DNA from: Vibrio owensii CAIM 1854 = LMG 25443
GTDB lineage: Bacteria; Pseudomonadota; Gammaproteobacteria; Enterobacterales; Vibrionaceae
Assembly: GCF_000817815.1 (NCBI RefSeq)
Contig: NZ_JPRD01000028.1
Coordinates: 124,307-188,306 of the forward strand
DNA: 64,000 nt
Direction: 5' to 3'
Below, piece by piece: positions 1 to 9,348 of this stretch. Made by a program: the position numbers and the translations under genes. The notes under the pieces were generated by a model, which was not told where the DNA came from, did no database searches, and saw only the letters and a program-made list of their open reading frames with translations. Numbering within the stretch: the first letter of the stretch is position 1; every line of letters starts with the position of its first letter.

Positions 1-1859
1 AACAACATGTTACTCGCAAGAGCCTAACCATTACTGTGACAGACACGGGCACCAGTTGTGGCGATGTTCCTCAATACGAAGATGGCGTGGCATACAAGGT
101 GGGTGATGAAGTTACCAATATCGGTAACATCTATTCATGTACCGTAGCAGGTTGGTGTGGAAACCCAGTTTGGACGCCGGGGACAGGTCACCCAGATTAT
201 CCGGATGCGTGGAAAGACGCGTGGGACGAAGTAGGGCAATGTGATCCGAACCCAGTTCCAGTGGTGGATGTTCAATCTCCTCAAGATGGGCAAAAAATTG
301 CACCAAACCAAGCGTTCGATGTGATTGTCGATGCGACTGACGATACTGAAGTTGCTCGTGTTGACGTTCAGTTGAATGGTCAAGTGGTGGCAACATCAAG
401 CACTCCGTCACAAGGCGATACCTACACCATTACAGTTCCTGCACAAGACGAAGGTCAATATACGCTAACCGTCGTCGCTTACGATGACCAAGGCGCAAGT
501 GCAGAAGCCGCACCAATTTCTCTGGCGATCACCGATAAAGACTTGGTGGTTTCGCTGTCTTCTCCTGTTGATGGTTCGAGCTACTTTGAAGGTCGTGCGA
601 TTTCAATCAAAGCTGACGCGAAGAGCTACGAAGGTGATATTACTTCAGTAAGCTTTATTGCAAATGGTAATGAGCTATTCAAAGACACCGAAGCACCATA
701 CGAATACGAATGGCTAGGTGCACAGAAGGGCGCTTACGCGATCACGGCTAAAGCGGTTAACACAGCAAGCCAAGAACAAACTTCGGCAACGTCAAACATT
801 ACGGTGAAAGAAAGCACTGGCGGCGGTGGTTTAGTCGATAACCCAGATCGCTCTATCAGTTACCTAACATCATGGGGCTTGAATGACTACGAGCAGTTGT
901 TCAATTCAGAGGGTGACGGTTACCTATTGTCATTTGGTAAGTGGGACGCGAGCGGTAACATTACGATCTCTGATGGCATGCTAACGCCACCAGATTACAA
1001 TCCGGATTGGATGCCAACGCAGTACCTAGCTTGGTCGACGCTTAAGCATGACAATGAAAACGTGACTATGATGGTGGCGTTCGGTGGTCAAACGTACGAA
1101 AGCATTTGGTCAGCGATCAGCACGCCACAAAGCCGTGAAGCGGTTGCAACTGGATTGGTTGATTTGGTACATACGCCATTCCCTGTGTACAAAAAGAATC
1201 TGACACCAGAAGAGATGGAAGGTGAATGTCTTGCATCAAAACCTGATGGCAGCTGTGATTACAGTAAATACCAGCTAGCAGGCTACGTACACATTGACGG
1301 TCTAGATTTTGACTTCGAAAAAGCCGCTCGAATCACGGATAAAGAGAACCAAGATCTGACTGCTCTGATCAAACTGATCCGTGAGAAAGTAGGCAATACG
1401 AAGGTTCTGTCTCTGACTACTTACCACGTAGGTGCAGACCCAGTTGAATGTATGGATGCGAGTGTGTTCGAAAATTGTTCTTACATTGAGCCATCAGGCC
1501 GTTCATCTCACCACGGTGAAGTAATCGATTTGCTGAAAGCAACCAAGAACGACTTCGATTTCTTCAACGTAATGACATATGACGCAGGTCGAAATTTCCT
1601 CTACGACGTCGCGATGGCGAACTATGCTGAATATATTGGAGACAAGTCGAAGATTGTTTTAGGTAACACGATCAACAGCCAATGGGCGCCAGGTGGCAAC
1701 TTTGTTGAAACGCGTCAAAACAACCTAGACCGTGCTAAATGGCAGAAAGATAACGGTTATGGTGGTTTCTTTATGTGGACGCTAGGTTCAAACAACCAAG
1801 GTTTGAGCATGGCAGAACAAGTTGACTACTTTAACGACATGATCAGTGTAAGCAAGTAG
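1..1859 (+). CDS. Secreted GH18 chitinase, 3' part (5' end outside window)
   Basis: The reading frame is open to the first base of the window, so the gene begins upstream; a GTG at 36 is only an internal valine. Order of domains: a chitin-binding CBM5/12-type module (about nt 60-235, rich in Trp, Tyr and Cys, with a GxIYxC core), two Ig-like beta-sandwich modules (about nt 260-530 and 545-810), a Gly-rich linker, then a GH18 catalytic barrel. The GH18 signature DGLDFDFE is at nt 1296-1319, and its final Glu is the family's proton donor, so the enzyme should hydrolyse chitin. The barrel ends in a WT-LGSNN-type C-terminal strand typical of Vibrio chitinases. A terminator follows at 1891. Family assignment is secure; endo versus exo action cannot be read from this part. 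Confidence 0.93.
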   Translation, partial: QHVTRKSLTITVTDTGTSCGDVPQYEDGVAYKVGDEVTNIGNIYSCTVAGWCGNPVWTPGTGHPDYPDAWKDAWDEVGQCDPNPVPVVDVQSPQDGQKIAPNQAFDVIVDATDDTEVARVDVQLNGQVVATSSTPSQGDTYTITVPAQDEGQYTLTVVAYDDQGASAEAAPISLAITDKDLVVSLSSPVDGSSYFEGRAISIKADAKSYEGDITSVSFIANGNELFKDTEAPYEYEWLGAQKGAYAITAKAVNTASQEQTSATSNITVKESTGGGGLVDNPDRSISYLTSWGLNDYEQLFNSEGDGYLLSFGKWDASGNITISDGMLTPPDYNPDWMPTQYLAWSTLKHDNENVTMMVAFGGQTYESIWSAISTPQSREAVATGLVDLVHTPFPVYKKNLTPEEMEGECLASKPDGSCDYSKYQLAGYVHIDGLDFDFEKAARITDKENQDLTALIKLIREKVGNTKVLSLTTYHVGADPVECMDASVFENCSYIEPSGRSSHHGEVIDLLKATKNDFDFFNVMTYDAGRNFLYDVAMANYAEYIGDKSKIVLGNTINSQWAPGGNFVETRQNNLDRAKWQKDNGYGGFFMWTLGSNNQGLSMAEQVDYFNDMISVSK

Positions 1860-1889
1860 TACTCACCTCATCTTGTAATCTACTTGAAC

Positions 1890-1921
1890 GACGGAAGGCT
1901 CTCATGCCTTCCGTTATTTCT
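1890..1921 (+). terminator. Intrinsic terminator of the chitinase gene
   Basis: A 9-bp perfect stem (ACGGAAGGC / GCCTTCCGT, loop of 6) is followed by a short T-rich stretch, 31 nt after the chitinase stop. Confidence 0.75.
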
Positions 1922-1997
1922 TCAATCTTCATCATGGGAACGCTTCTCGCTCGCCGTATTCCCATGCAAATTCCAATTGAAATTCAGTGGTGACAAT

Positions 1998-2630
1998 ATG
2001 TCAAAACTAGATTCTGGTCAGCACCAGAAAGCGATTCCGCACGCCCAAAATAAGGCATTCAAACCTAAAAATGACTCACCCCAACGCCAAAGTAATACGT
2101 CACAACACTATGACGCGTTTAGTAAATGGTTACATTGGATAATGGCGGTGATCATCATCTACGCCACCATTGCTGGTTATGGCATGTTGTTTGTGATGGA
2201 TATGCCGCAACTGTTTCATGTGTTGTCGACGCTCAATATGTCATTCGCGACCATCGCATCCGTGTTGTTAATCGTACGTTGGGGTTGGTCATTCTTTCGA
2301 AAGACACCGGAGTTACCAAGCACGATACCTAGCACGCAGAAAAGCATTGCTAAATTGGCCCATGGCACCATCTATCTTGTGATGTTTGTTGTCTTTGTTA
2401 GTGGCTTTTTGATGCTTAAGCACGAGTACCCATTCTTTTGGCTGTTTACCATTCCAAACCCAATTTCTAATGCCGAAGTGAATGAGTTTTTCTTTATGGT
2501 TCATCGAGTTGGTTGTGCCACATTAGCGACGCTGGTGGCGTTGCACGTCGCGGCGGCATTGAAACACCACTTCGTGAGTAAGAATGATGTGTTAAGAAGC
2601 ATGGCGTTGAGTACGTCTAAGCAAAATTGA
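1998..2630 (+). CDS. Cytochrome b561 family membrane protein
   Basis: About 210 residues when started at the ATG at 1998; the open frame reaches back to 1884, but the extra N-terminus overlaps the chitinase terminator and looks non-coding. After a polar N-terminal tail come four hydrophobic helices. Histidines fall where the di-haem b561 family has its axial ligands: a HW pair at the start of helix 1, His in helix 2, H-G-T in helix 3 and an H-R plus L-H-V-A-A in the last helices. Such proteins pass electrons from quinol or to a periplasmic partner. It faces a YceI gene across a shared terminator; b561 and YceI proteins are often neighbours, and YceI proteins bind isoprenoids or quinones. The physiological partner is not evident. 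Confidence 0.85.
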   Translation: MSKLDSGQHQKAIPHAQNKAFKPKNDSPQRQSNTSQHYDAFSKWLHWIMAVIIIYATIAGYGMLFVMDMPQLFHVLSTLNMSFATIASVLLIVRWGWSFFRKTPELPSTIPSTQKSIAKLAHGTIYLVMFVVFVSGFLMLKHEYPFFWLFTIPNPISNAEVNEFFFMVHRVGCATLATLVALHVAAALKHHFVSKNDVLRSMALSTSKQN

Positions 2631-2686
2631 TAGCGGGGAAACTGGCGCTTTAACGCACATTGAATAAAGCGGTTTAAACCACAAGA

Positions 2687-2717
2687 AAAAAGGCTTGGTG
2701 AGCCTCCAAGCCTTTGT
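2687..2717. terminator. Bidirectional terminator between convergent genes
   Basis: AAAGGCTTGG / CCAAGCCTTT hairpin with A-run before and T-run after. It serves the b561 gene on + and the YceI gene on -. Confidence 0.75.
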
Positions 2718-2749
2718 TTCGCGTTATCAAGCCGTTTTGGGCTAAATAA

Positions 2750-3322
2750 CTACTTTTTAAAGGTGAGATTCAGAGTGAGTGGAACTCGGTCTGAAATCTT
2801 AATGCCACCAACCGTTGCTGCTAGGTTTGTTAAGTTTTCAGTTGGGATACCAAAATCTGAAGCGCCAATAATGACAGGCGCACTTGAGCTAACCATCACA
2901 GTATCGCCAGCATTGAGTACCACAACAGGGAATTCTACCGACTTGGTCTTACCAAACAGCGTCACTTCAGCAGGGACTTTAAGCTTGTGAGAGCCTTCGC
3001 CTAGTGCTGACCAATCGACTTTACCGACAACTTTCACAGGGGCATGTTTTGCCGATTCGAAGAAGATTTCGTTGAGTCGCGTATTACGGATTGGAATGCC
3101 GGTTTCAATGCTGTTTAGGTCGATAGACACATCAAATTGTCCTTCGCTGTTAAGCGTGCCTTTGAGGGCATCGATGGTCGCGGGTTCAACAACAAATTGA
3201 TTTTTGATGGTAGCAAAGCTGACTGAGGAGAATTCTGAATCTAGCGTGTAGTTATCAGCAGCGAACGATGCACCTGAAAATAGCGCAAGCGCGATGCTTA
3301 GGGTGGATAAAGTCTTTCTCAT
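2750..3322 (-). CDS. YceI family periplasmic protein
   Basis: 190 residues with a clear Sec signal peptide (MRKTLS, hydrophobic core, cut after SFA-A near residue 21). The rest is a YceI lipocalin-like beta barrel: N-terminal YTLDSEFSSVSFATIKN, central E-T-G-I-P-I-R-N-x-R-L-N-E-I-F-F, and the later G-x-S-x-F-G-I-P block. In characterised relatives the barrel binds polyisoprenoid or quinone-like lipids in the periplasm. A purine-poor leader precedes it, and transcription runs towards the b561 gene. Assignment to the family is firm; ligand unknown. Confidence 0.92.
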   Translation of the reverse strand: MRKTLSTLSIALALFSGASFAADNYTLDSEFSSVSFATIKNQFVVEPATIDALKGTLNSEGQFDVSIDLNSIETGIPIRNTRLNEIFFESAKHAPVKVVGKVDWSALGEGSHKLKVPAEVTLFGKTKSVEFPVVVLNAGDTVMVSSSAPVIIGASDFGIPTENLTNLAATVGGIKISDRVPLTLNLTFKK

Positions 3323-3750
3323 TATTATTAACCTTATATACGTTGAACAACGGTTCTACTTGATAGTAGTTCGGATTTATAAAAGTTAATAAAGAATTAA
3401 ATCGATTGATTTCGATGATTTTTTCGATGTGATTGTGCGCTCACTAATGATGATTTGATATCAATGTAACTGATGCCATTTACGCTTTTTATGTCAAAAA
3501 TGTGCTAATTAGCAATGACTTATTAAGGTGTTGGTAAATCTATACGCCCAATATGGTTATTCTATAAAAGTGTGATGCTGATATAAAAAAGGTTCATTTT
3601 ATTAAAGTGGTTGCACCTGATGCGGATAACGTAACTGAATAGTTAAAACCAGTGTCGCGGGAGAGAGATTTGGCAAAGAGAGTAATGCCAAACCATCGGC
3701 TTAATTAACCCCGTTGATAGAAATTAATCGCTTGCGTTGAGACAACCATA
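3323..3750. other. Intergenic region between YceI and chemoreceptor genes
   Basis: 428 bp, AT-rich, holding the divergent promoters of the YceI gene and the chemoreceptor gene. A short TPP-riboswitch-like phrase near 3612-3632 was examined and rejected. No gene is evident. Confidence 0.6.
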
Positions 3751-5310
3751 ATGAAAAGAATCATTCTATTAGCCGTTTGTGCCATGTTTGGCATTGCTGT
3801 CATGGCGAGTATGGCGTCTACCTACTTTATCTCAAGTCAGAAAATCGATGACATTATCTTGCACAAATCTCAGGTTCAGGCTGAGTTTTTAGCTGAGAAT
3901 GCAAGTTACATTCTAGAGAACTCAAACCATCCTACCGAAGATCTCCAAGCGTTAGTTGACCAGTTAAAGCAACGTTCAGATGTAAGTTATGCCATTGTAA
4001 TAGATAGCAATGTTTCTGCTGTTGCACACAGTGATAGACAAAAGCTAAACAAGAAGTACGAAGATGACTATACAGTGGCGGGGGCAACCAAAGGTGTGCA
4101 GCAATACTCGAAGTGGTATGCGGATGTGCAGCAAGTGTGGGTGTTCGATATCATGGCTCCAATCTACGTGAATGGCCAGCTCTACGGCACGTTCGATATC
4201 GGTATTCCAATTACGGAAGTGAGCCAAGCAACGAACGGTATTATTAGCTATCAACTTGGTTCAATGATCGTGATTTTTGTACTTTGCGTGGTACTACTTT
4301 CACTTCTGCTAAGCCATTTAATGAAGCCGTTATCAGTATTGAAAAATGCACTGCATGACATTTCGCAAGGGGAAGGCGATCTGACTGTTCGTTTGCCAAC
4401 AAAAGGCAATGATGAAGTGGCTCAGATTTCATCAGCATTTAATCTCTTTGTCGAAAAGGTTCATGGAATTATTTCGCAAGTGGTGAATACTGGTGTTGCA
4501 TTGAATGGCTCTGCAACTGCCTTACGTGAGCAATCTCAACAGGCGTTGACTCGTGGGCAGGAGCAAAACGAGCAAACCATGCTGGTGGTGACGTCGATGA
4601 ATGAAATGATTGCGACAGTTAATGAGATTGCATCGAACGCAGCAGGTGCAGCGAGCGCGGCAAGTACTGCAACGGATGAAACGCAAGAAGGCTACAAGAC
4701 GCTACAAAAGACCACTACGGCAATCACAAACCTTGAAACCGAGATGAACAGCACGTCCAGCATCATCGTCAGTTTGGCAGATAATACTCAATCGATCGGT
4801 TCAATCCTTGAGGTGATTCGTGGTATCTCAGAACAGACCAACTTGTTAGCACTTAATGCTGCAATTGAGGCTGCTCGTGCTGGTGACGCAGGTCGTGGTT
4901 TTGCTGTGGTAGCTGACGAGGTGCGTAACCTTGCGACGAAAACCGCGCAGTCAACCGATGAGATTGACCTGATGATCAAACGCTTACAAGACGAAGCGCA
5001 AAATGCCGTGAATTCGATGGGGAACAGTAAAGCTCTGATCGAAGAAGGAACTGCGGAGACGGAACTGGCGCGACAAGCACTAGAAGCAATTTCTAAACAG
5101 GTAATGACCATTTTGGATATTAATACTCAGGTTGCAACGGCAACAGAACAGCAATCGACGGTAGCTAACGAGATCAACATGAACATGGATACGGTGAGCA
5201 ACTCAGTGAAGCTCGGTCTAAATGCAAGTGAGCAATTAGAGCAATCGAGTCAACAACTGGCCGAGCTTTCACAAACGCTTGATCATTACGTCGGCTCGTT
5301 CAAAATCTAA
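3751..5310 (+). CDS. Methyl-accepting chemotaxis protein
   Basis: 519 residues. TM1 (about 4-26) and TM2 (about 175-195) bracket a small periplasmic sensor of about 140 residues that looks like a single Cache domain (…YAIVIDSNVSAVAHSD… and …YVNGQLYGTFDIGI… are Cache-type strands). A HAMP domain follows, with the usual P-L near its start and DEVAQ near its end, then the long cytoplasmic coiled coil. The conserved hairpin tip (SEQTNLLALNAAIEAARAG, then GRGFAVVADEVRNLA) lies near residues 357-395, where CheA and CheW bind. No C-terminal CheR pentapeptide is visible. The ligand cannot be inferred. Monocistronic, with a terminator at 5327. Confidence 0.95.
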   Translation: MKRIILLAVCAMFGIAVMASMASTYFISSQKIDDIILHKSQVQAEFLAENASYILENSNHPTEDLQALVDQLKQRSDVSYAIVIDSNVSAVAHSDRQKLNKKYEDDYTVAGATKGVQQYSKWYADVQQVWVFDIMAPIYVNGQLYGTFDIGIPITEVSQATNGIISYQLGSMIVIFVLCVVLLSLLLSHLMKPLSVLKNALHDISQGEGDLTVRLPTKGNDEVAQISSAFNLFVEKVHGIISQVVNTGVALNGSATALREQSQQALTRGQEQNEQTMLVVTSMNEMIATVNEIASNAAGAASAASTATDETQEGYKTLQKTTTAITNLETEMNSTSSIIVSLADNTQSIGSILEVIRGISEQTNLLALNAAIEAARAGDAGRGFAVVADEVRNLATKTAQSTDEIDLMIKRLQDEAQNAVNSMGNSKALIEEGTAETELARQALEAISKQVMTILDINTQVATATEQQSTVANEINMNMDTVSNSVKLGLNASEQLEQSSQQLAELSQTLDHYVGSFKI

Positions 5311-5325
5311 CCCACAACAAGCATG

Positions 5326-5354
5326 CAAAAGGCGACCATCGAGTCGCCTTTTTG
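5326..5354 (+). terminator. Intrinsic terminator
   Basis: AAAAGGCGA / TCGCCTTTTT stem and T-run after the chemoreceptor. Its arm resembles the recurrent AAGGCGA terminator family seen elsewhere in the window. Confidence 0.75.
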
Positions 5355-5380
5355 TTTGCTGATACGTATACAAAGAGTGG

Positions 5381-6904
5381 TTATGGGGTGATGTTACTAA
5401 AGGTCACTGCTTGAATTTCGCCTTGCGCCGTTCGCTTGAAGTTATCCAATTTGCCCTGGAAATAATAAGGCATGAAATCGGATTGCGCTTTGCTCGAATT
5501 TGCGTAATACAAAGTCACTGGCTGCTGGTTTAGTGCACCAGACGTTAAGGTGCCAATCAATGCGTGCTCGAATTGATGATAACCATTGCCCCAATGAAAC
5601 GCTTTGGTTGATTTTGGATCGAGACCGACGCCCCCATATTGATGATCAACCCATGCATCCATAAAAGCACGGGTAGTGTATGGCAGTACATTTCCCACCT
5701 TGTTATCTAAAATGGCAAGTGTCATTGCTGATTGGTCAAGCTCCGCCCATTCCCAAGAAGAGCTGCCGTTAGAATAAGGGCGGCTTTGCCAAGCAGGGAT
5801 GGACTGATTCGCCCATTCGCTTTGTAGTTCGGCAGAGAATAAAGCGCTAACTGGTTCAAACTGTTGTTGATATTGCGCTCGCTCTAATGTCGTTCTCATG
5901 CCTTGTTTCGCAAACTGTTTCCAATCGGCATTGTTTATTTGTTCTGCGACAAGGTAAGTCATCCAATACGCTTTAATGGTGTGACCAAAATCGTTATGTT
6001 TAGCGTTTGGCTGCATGACGGCTTTGTGATGAATGGCGCCGTAGAAGCGCTGCTCTTTATCTGAGTGATAATGTTCAACTAATGTATCTGTTAACCAAGT
6101 CAGATCCCTTAGCCATGTCGTTCGGTGTGGTTCTGGTAATAGGGGAGCAACCAAAAGCATATAGCCGTTAATTTGGTCTAATTGTGCAACCAACTCATGC
6201 TGTTTTGCACTTTGCTCATCACCATCTTGTAAAACCCAAGCAAGTCCTACTTCATCGTTTAACCTGTAGTTATCAAAGATAAATTTTTGCTGATCAATAA
6301 GCACTTTTTCTACTTGAGGATCGCCCGTTAAGTAGTAATACATTGCAAGTCCAACGAGTGCGTAAGCTTGGTCTTGTGAAGTTCTCTGTGTCCACTTTAA
6401 TCCAGCTTGTTTGTTTTGCGTGAACGAAATAAAGCCGCCATGCTCTTTGTCTTGCAATTCATTGATTAAGTAATATGCCCCTTGTTTAGCTAACTCAAGG
6501 GCTTGAGTGTCTCCAGTCAGGTGGAAAAGAACCCCATAGGCGTAGGTTTGGCGTGACTTCATTCGCGTATATTCACGACCAAAATAGGGAGTAATCCAAC
6601 CTCGATCTAACTCATTGCAGACATTGGCTGTATCCAGTTTGCGACCATCGTTGCAGCGGAAAGTGGGGAAGTTTCCAACAGGTTCTCCGTAAGCTTTCTC
6701 ATCCATCCAGTAAGGGGCTAAGCCAGTTGTGACGTGGTTTAGCCATGTCTGAGTAGATGGAAAGGTCGTTGACGCCGCATTATTTGCAAGCGAGCCTTGG
6801 GAAACTGTTTCGTTTGAAGCTGAGCTTTCAATTGTCGCCGCCAGTGACACCGAACTTGTGGCGAGAGAGAGCGCTATTATTAACGACTTTGTCGAAAAAG
6901 GCAT
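5381..6904 (-). CDS. Periplasmic AGE-like (alpha/alpha)6-barrel protein
   Basis: 507 residues with a Sec signal peptide (about 1-22, cut after SLA-A) and a low-complexity Ser/Ala linker. The mature part is mostly helical with repeats typical of N-acylglucosamine 2-epimerase/mannose-isomerase barrels: R-x-x-Q-x-Y-A-Y-G near residue 115, RTSQDQAYALVGLA near 180, and HWGNGYHQFEHALIG in the C-terminal third. A periplasmic location is unusual for epimerases, which are normally cytosolic, so it could instead be a glycoside lyase or hydrolase with the same fold. It lies 47 bp downstream of an acetyltransferase gene on the same strand, so a sugar-modifying pair is possible. Function unproven. Confidence 0.55.
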   Translation of the reverse strand: MPFSTKSLIIALSLATSSVSLAATIESSASNETVSQGSLANNAASTTFPSTQTWLNHVTTGLAPYWMDEKAYGEPVGNFPTFRCNDGRKLDTANVCNELDRGWITPYFGREYTRMKSRQTYAYGVLFHLTGDTQALELAKQGAYYLINELQDKEHGGFISFTQNKQAGLKWTQRTSQDQAYALVGLAMYYYLTGDPQVEKVLIDQQKFIFDNYRLNDEVGLAWVLQDGDEQSAKQHELVAQLDQINGYMLLVAPLLPEPHRTTWLRDLTWLTDTLVEHYHSDKEQRFYGAIHHKAVMQPNAKHNDFGHTIKAYWMTYLVAEQINNADWKQFAKQGMRTTLERAQYQQQFEPVSALFSAELQSEWANQSIPAWQSRPYSNGSSSWEWAELDQSAMTLAILDNKVGNVLPYTTRAFMDAWVDHQYGGVGLDPKSTKAFHWGNGYHQFEHALIGTLTSGALNQQPVTLYYANSSKAQSDFMPYYFQGKLDNFKRTAQGEIQAVTFSNITP

Positions 6905-6951
6905 AAAGCAAGTCCTTGAAAGAAAAGAAAGAGTATATCGGTTGGCGACCT

Positions 6952-7548
6952 CTACAAACCGTTGAATCTCTCCGGTTTTCTATTCCTTCTGCTGACAAGC
7001 TTGTCATTCTTTTTGATAGAACGAGCGGGGTTCCCAGCAACGCGGTCTCCCGGAGCAACATCTTTCGTTACGACCGATCCGGCCCCAATCACGGCTTCTT
7101 CTCCAATCGTCACGCCCGGCATAATGATCGCACCGCCACCAATCCAGACTTTATCTCTTATCGTTACAGGTTTTGCAGTTTCATCACCAGCAAGGCGTTG
7201 CTCTGTCTCTAAAGCATGTGCTGCGGTATAGATTTGAACTCGTGGACCAATCATCACGTTCGCGCCGATAGTTACCTGCCCGTTGTCTATGATGATGGCG
7301 TCCCAATTAATGTAAGTGTGCGAGCCAACTGAAAGGTTGCATCCATACGACAATTGCAACGGGGCTTGGATACAAGCACCATCACCAAGATTGACACCTA
7401 TTTCAACGAGAAGTGCATGACGCTTTGCTGCATTGGGTTCGTGGTTGAAGTTGAAAGTGAGCTCACACGTGCGCTCTCGCATGAGCTGAAGTTCTTCGTC
7501 CAGACAGTTATAAACCTTTCCTGAACGCATAAGTTCGAGTGCTGACAT
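6952..7548 (-). CDS. Maltose/galactoside O-acetyltransferase-like hexapeptide enzyme
   Basis: 198 residues if started at the ATG at 7548 (MSALELMRSGKVYN…, the usual start of the Maa/NodL/LacA family); the frame runs back to 7611 without support. An N-terminal helical Maa domain precedes a left-handed beta-helix made of hexapeptide repeats ([LIV]-G-x-x-x-x). The motif T-A-A-H, near residue 112, supplies the catalytic His that activates the sugar hydroxyl for transfer from acetyl-CoA, and the G-x-G-A-I-I-M-P-G-V-T-I-G repeat is typical. The C-terminus is rich in Lys and Arg. Likely co-transcribed with the downstream AGE-like gene. The acceptor sugar is not known. Confidence 0.88.
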   Translation of the reverse strand: MSALELMRSGKVYNCLDEELQLMRERTCELTFNFNHEPNAAKRHALLVEIGVNLGDGACIQAPLQLSYGCNLSVGSHTYINWDAIIIDNGQVTIGANVMIGPRVQIYTAAHALETEQRLAGDETAKPVTIRDKVWIGGGAIIMPGVTIGEEAVIGAGSVVTKDVAPGDRVAGNPARSIKKNDKLVSRRNRKPERFNGL

Positions 7549-7840
7549 CTTTTTGTCCCTAACGCTTAAATAATGCAACAAAGTGAGCAATATAAAGCGC
7601 GCGCTATACAAGTAGAAATTGAGAACCGTAAAATCAGAATATGGTCACTCAATAACACTTCATAACATCGCCTTGAGAAACACTTCAATACTAAACCGTT
7701 GAATGTACGGGGAAGTGTACTAGGTTTTATATGAGTGCTTGTTTTATGAAACCGTGGCTATTTAAGCCGTCGGTCTTTGATTAAGTGCGGATAAATACTG
7801 TGTTGGGTCTATTCACGCGTCATCGATTTTCGGATTACCG

Positions 7841-9037
7841 ATGAATAAGAATATGGCGCGAAACCAAAGGGAAAAACAGTTGAGCAATCCAAATGAAAAC
7901 TTAGAGAAAGTGTTGGCTAAGGCGTTTACCACGTCTTTGATACGATTCTCAGTCACGACGCTTATCGTTATTGTCTGTTGGTGGGCGTTTTTACCATTTC
8001 TTCCTATCTTGCTTTGGGCGCTGGTGCTTGCCATTGCGCTCTATCCAGTCAAACTCGTCATTGAAAGAAAGCTTGGGTTAAGCTCGGCGCGTGCTGCCAC
8101 ATTAATTGCCATCATTGGGGTTTTGATTCTCGGTACGCCAACGGCCATGGTGGGCAATTCCTTTGCTTCGAAAACACTCGGTGCCTTTGAATCGTATCGA
8201 GATGGCACTTTGGTCATCGCCAAGCCTGCAGATAGCGTCAAAACGTGGCCTCTAGTCGGTGAAAAAGTTCATGCCGTTTGGTACGAGGCCGCAGACGATC
8301 TGCCAACGTTTGTCGAAAAGCGTCAGCCTCAAATCAAAGGCATCTTTAGTTGGTTCGTTGACAGTGCAACGGGAGCGGCGAAGAGCGTGTTTATGCTGAT
8401 AGGCGCGATCATTATCGCCGGTATCATGCTCGCTTGGGCTCAACCTGCTGCAAAGTCGATACGTAAGATCTTCATTAGCTTCACCGATGAGGTGAGGGGG
8501 CCAGATTTACATCAACTCACCACGGCCACCATCAGACAAGTCGCCGTGGGAATCATCGGTATTGCGTTCTTAACGGCAATGGCATTCGGCGGAGTTGTTG
8601 CATTATCCGGTGTACCTGCTGCCGCTTTGTTTACACTCATTGCGTTGATCTTTGCGATTGTGCAATTGCCAGTGACCATTATTGCGTTGGTTGCTGTCGG
8701 TATTCTATGGGCAGGAGATAGCGGCACGGTTCATAACGTCATCTTTACTGTGTTATTGATTGCAGCGAGTCTGATCGACAACTTCTTGAAACCACTGATT
8801 CTCGGACGTGGGTTAGAAGTCCCTATGCCCATTGTCCTGATTGGTGCAGTCGGCGGCATGATGTCGGGTGGTATTCTTGGCATGTTCATTGGTGCTGCCT
8901 TCTTAGCGGCGGGTTACCAAGTGTTTATGAAGTGGGTAGACACAGAAACCCAAGACGTTGCTGATGTCATCGAAAGTGAACAGGTACAAGAAGCTCCTCA
9001 AGAAACCGCGCAAAAAGGAAAGGACTCGAACGACTAA
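7841..9037 (+). CDS. AI-2E family transporter (PF01594-type membrane protein)
   Basis: 398 residues with about eight hydrophobic segments: two near the start (about 35-75), then a soluble loop, a helix near 165-185, and a C-terminal group ending in the conserved L-K-P-x-I-L-G-R-G block and GGxLGxFxGAAFLA. The family includes YdiK and YhhQ-like exporters and TqsA; substrates are rarely known. The start is uncertain: the ATG at 7841 lacks a good ribosome site, while a TTG at 7880 is preceded by AGGGAA. The C-terminal tail is acidic and Gln-rich. A strong terminator follows. Confidence 0.85.
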   Translation: MNKNMARNQREKQLSNPNENLEKVLAKAFTTSLIRFSVTTLIVIVCWWAFLPFLPILLWALVLAIALYPVKLVIERKLGLSSARAATLIAIIGVLILGTPTAMVGNSFASKTLGAFESYRDGTLVIAKPADSVKTWPLVGEKVHAVWYEAADDLPTFVEKRQPQIKGIFSWFVDSATGAAKSVFMLIGAIIIAGIMLAWAQPAAKSIRKIFISFTDEVRGPDLHQLTTATIRQVAVGIIGIAFLTAMAFGGVVALSGVPAAALFTLIALIFAIVQLPVTIIALVAVGILWAGDSGTVHNVIFTVLLIAASLIDNFLKPLILGRGLEVPMPIVLIGAVGGMMSGGILGMFIGAAFLAAGYQVFMKWVDTETQDVADVIESEQVQEAPQETAQKGKDSND

Positions 9038-9348
9038 CGTTTTATTCAGTTTTTACTGCAGATAAACAAAAAGACGGCTCACACGTCCGTCTTTTTTGTG
9101 TTCGTTAATCCGCGATCAACACGCTTTTAATGCAATCTATTCTCTGTGCTATTCGGATACTCTTTGATTGGGCTACTTTTGAGATCCCGCTATCTGAGGC
9201 AATCTGGTATCGCTTGAGTCGCTGTGGCCCAGGTTTTCTGATTAAATCTTCATTTACCGCCACATTCACAGATATGCGTTTAGAGCCTTGTAAATGGCTA
9301 GCGCATGCGGTTTAAATCCAACTACACAACAAAGCAAAGTGAGGGATT
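9038..9348. other. Intergenic region, terminator then no gene
   Basis: 311 bp. The first third holds the terminator of the preceding gene. The remainder has one short open frame (9130-9315) with no ribosome site or recognisable similarity, judged non-coding. The promoter of the YtoQ gene must lie here. Confidence 0.55.
9067..9098 (+). terminator. Intrinsic terminator
   Basis: AAAAAGACGG / CCGTCTTTTTT hairpin directly after the AI-2E-family gene. Confidence 0.8.

Noticed and set aside
3612..3660. TPP-riboswitch-like phrase (CACCTGATGCGGATAACG) before the chemoreceptor gene
   Set aside because: Only the 3' half of the consensus is partly matched; the CTGAGA half and pairing stems are missing, and the downstream gene is not thiamine-related.
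9130..9315. 61-codon frame in the gap before the YtoQ gene
   Set aside because: No ribosome site, no similarity recognised, and composition is not gene-like.
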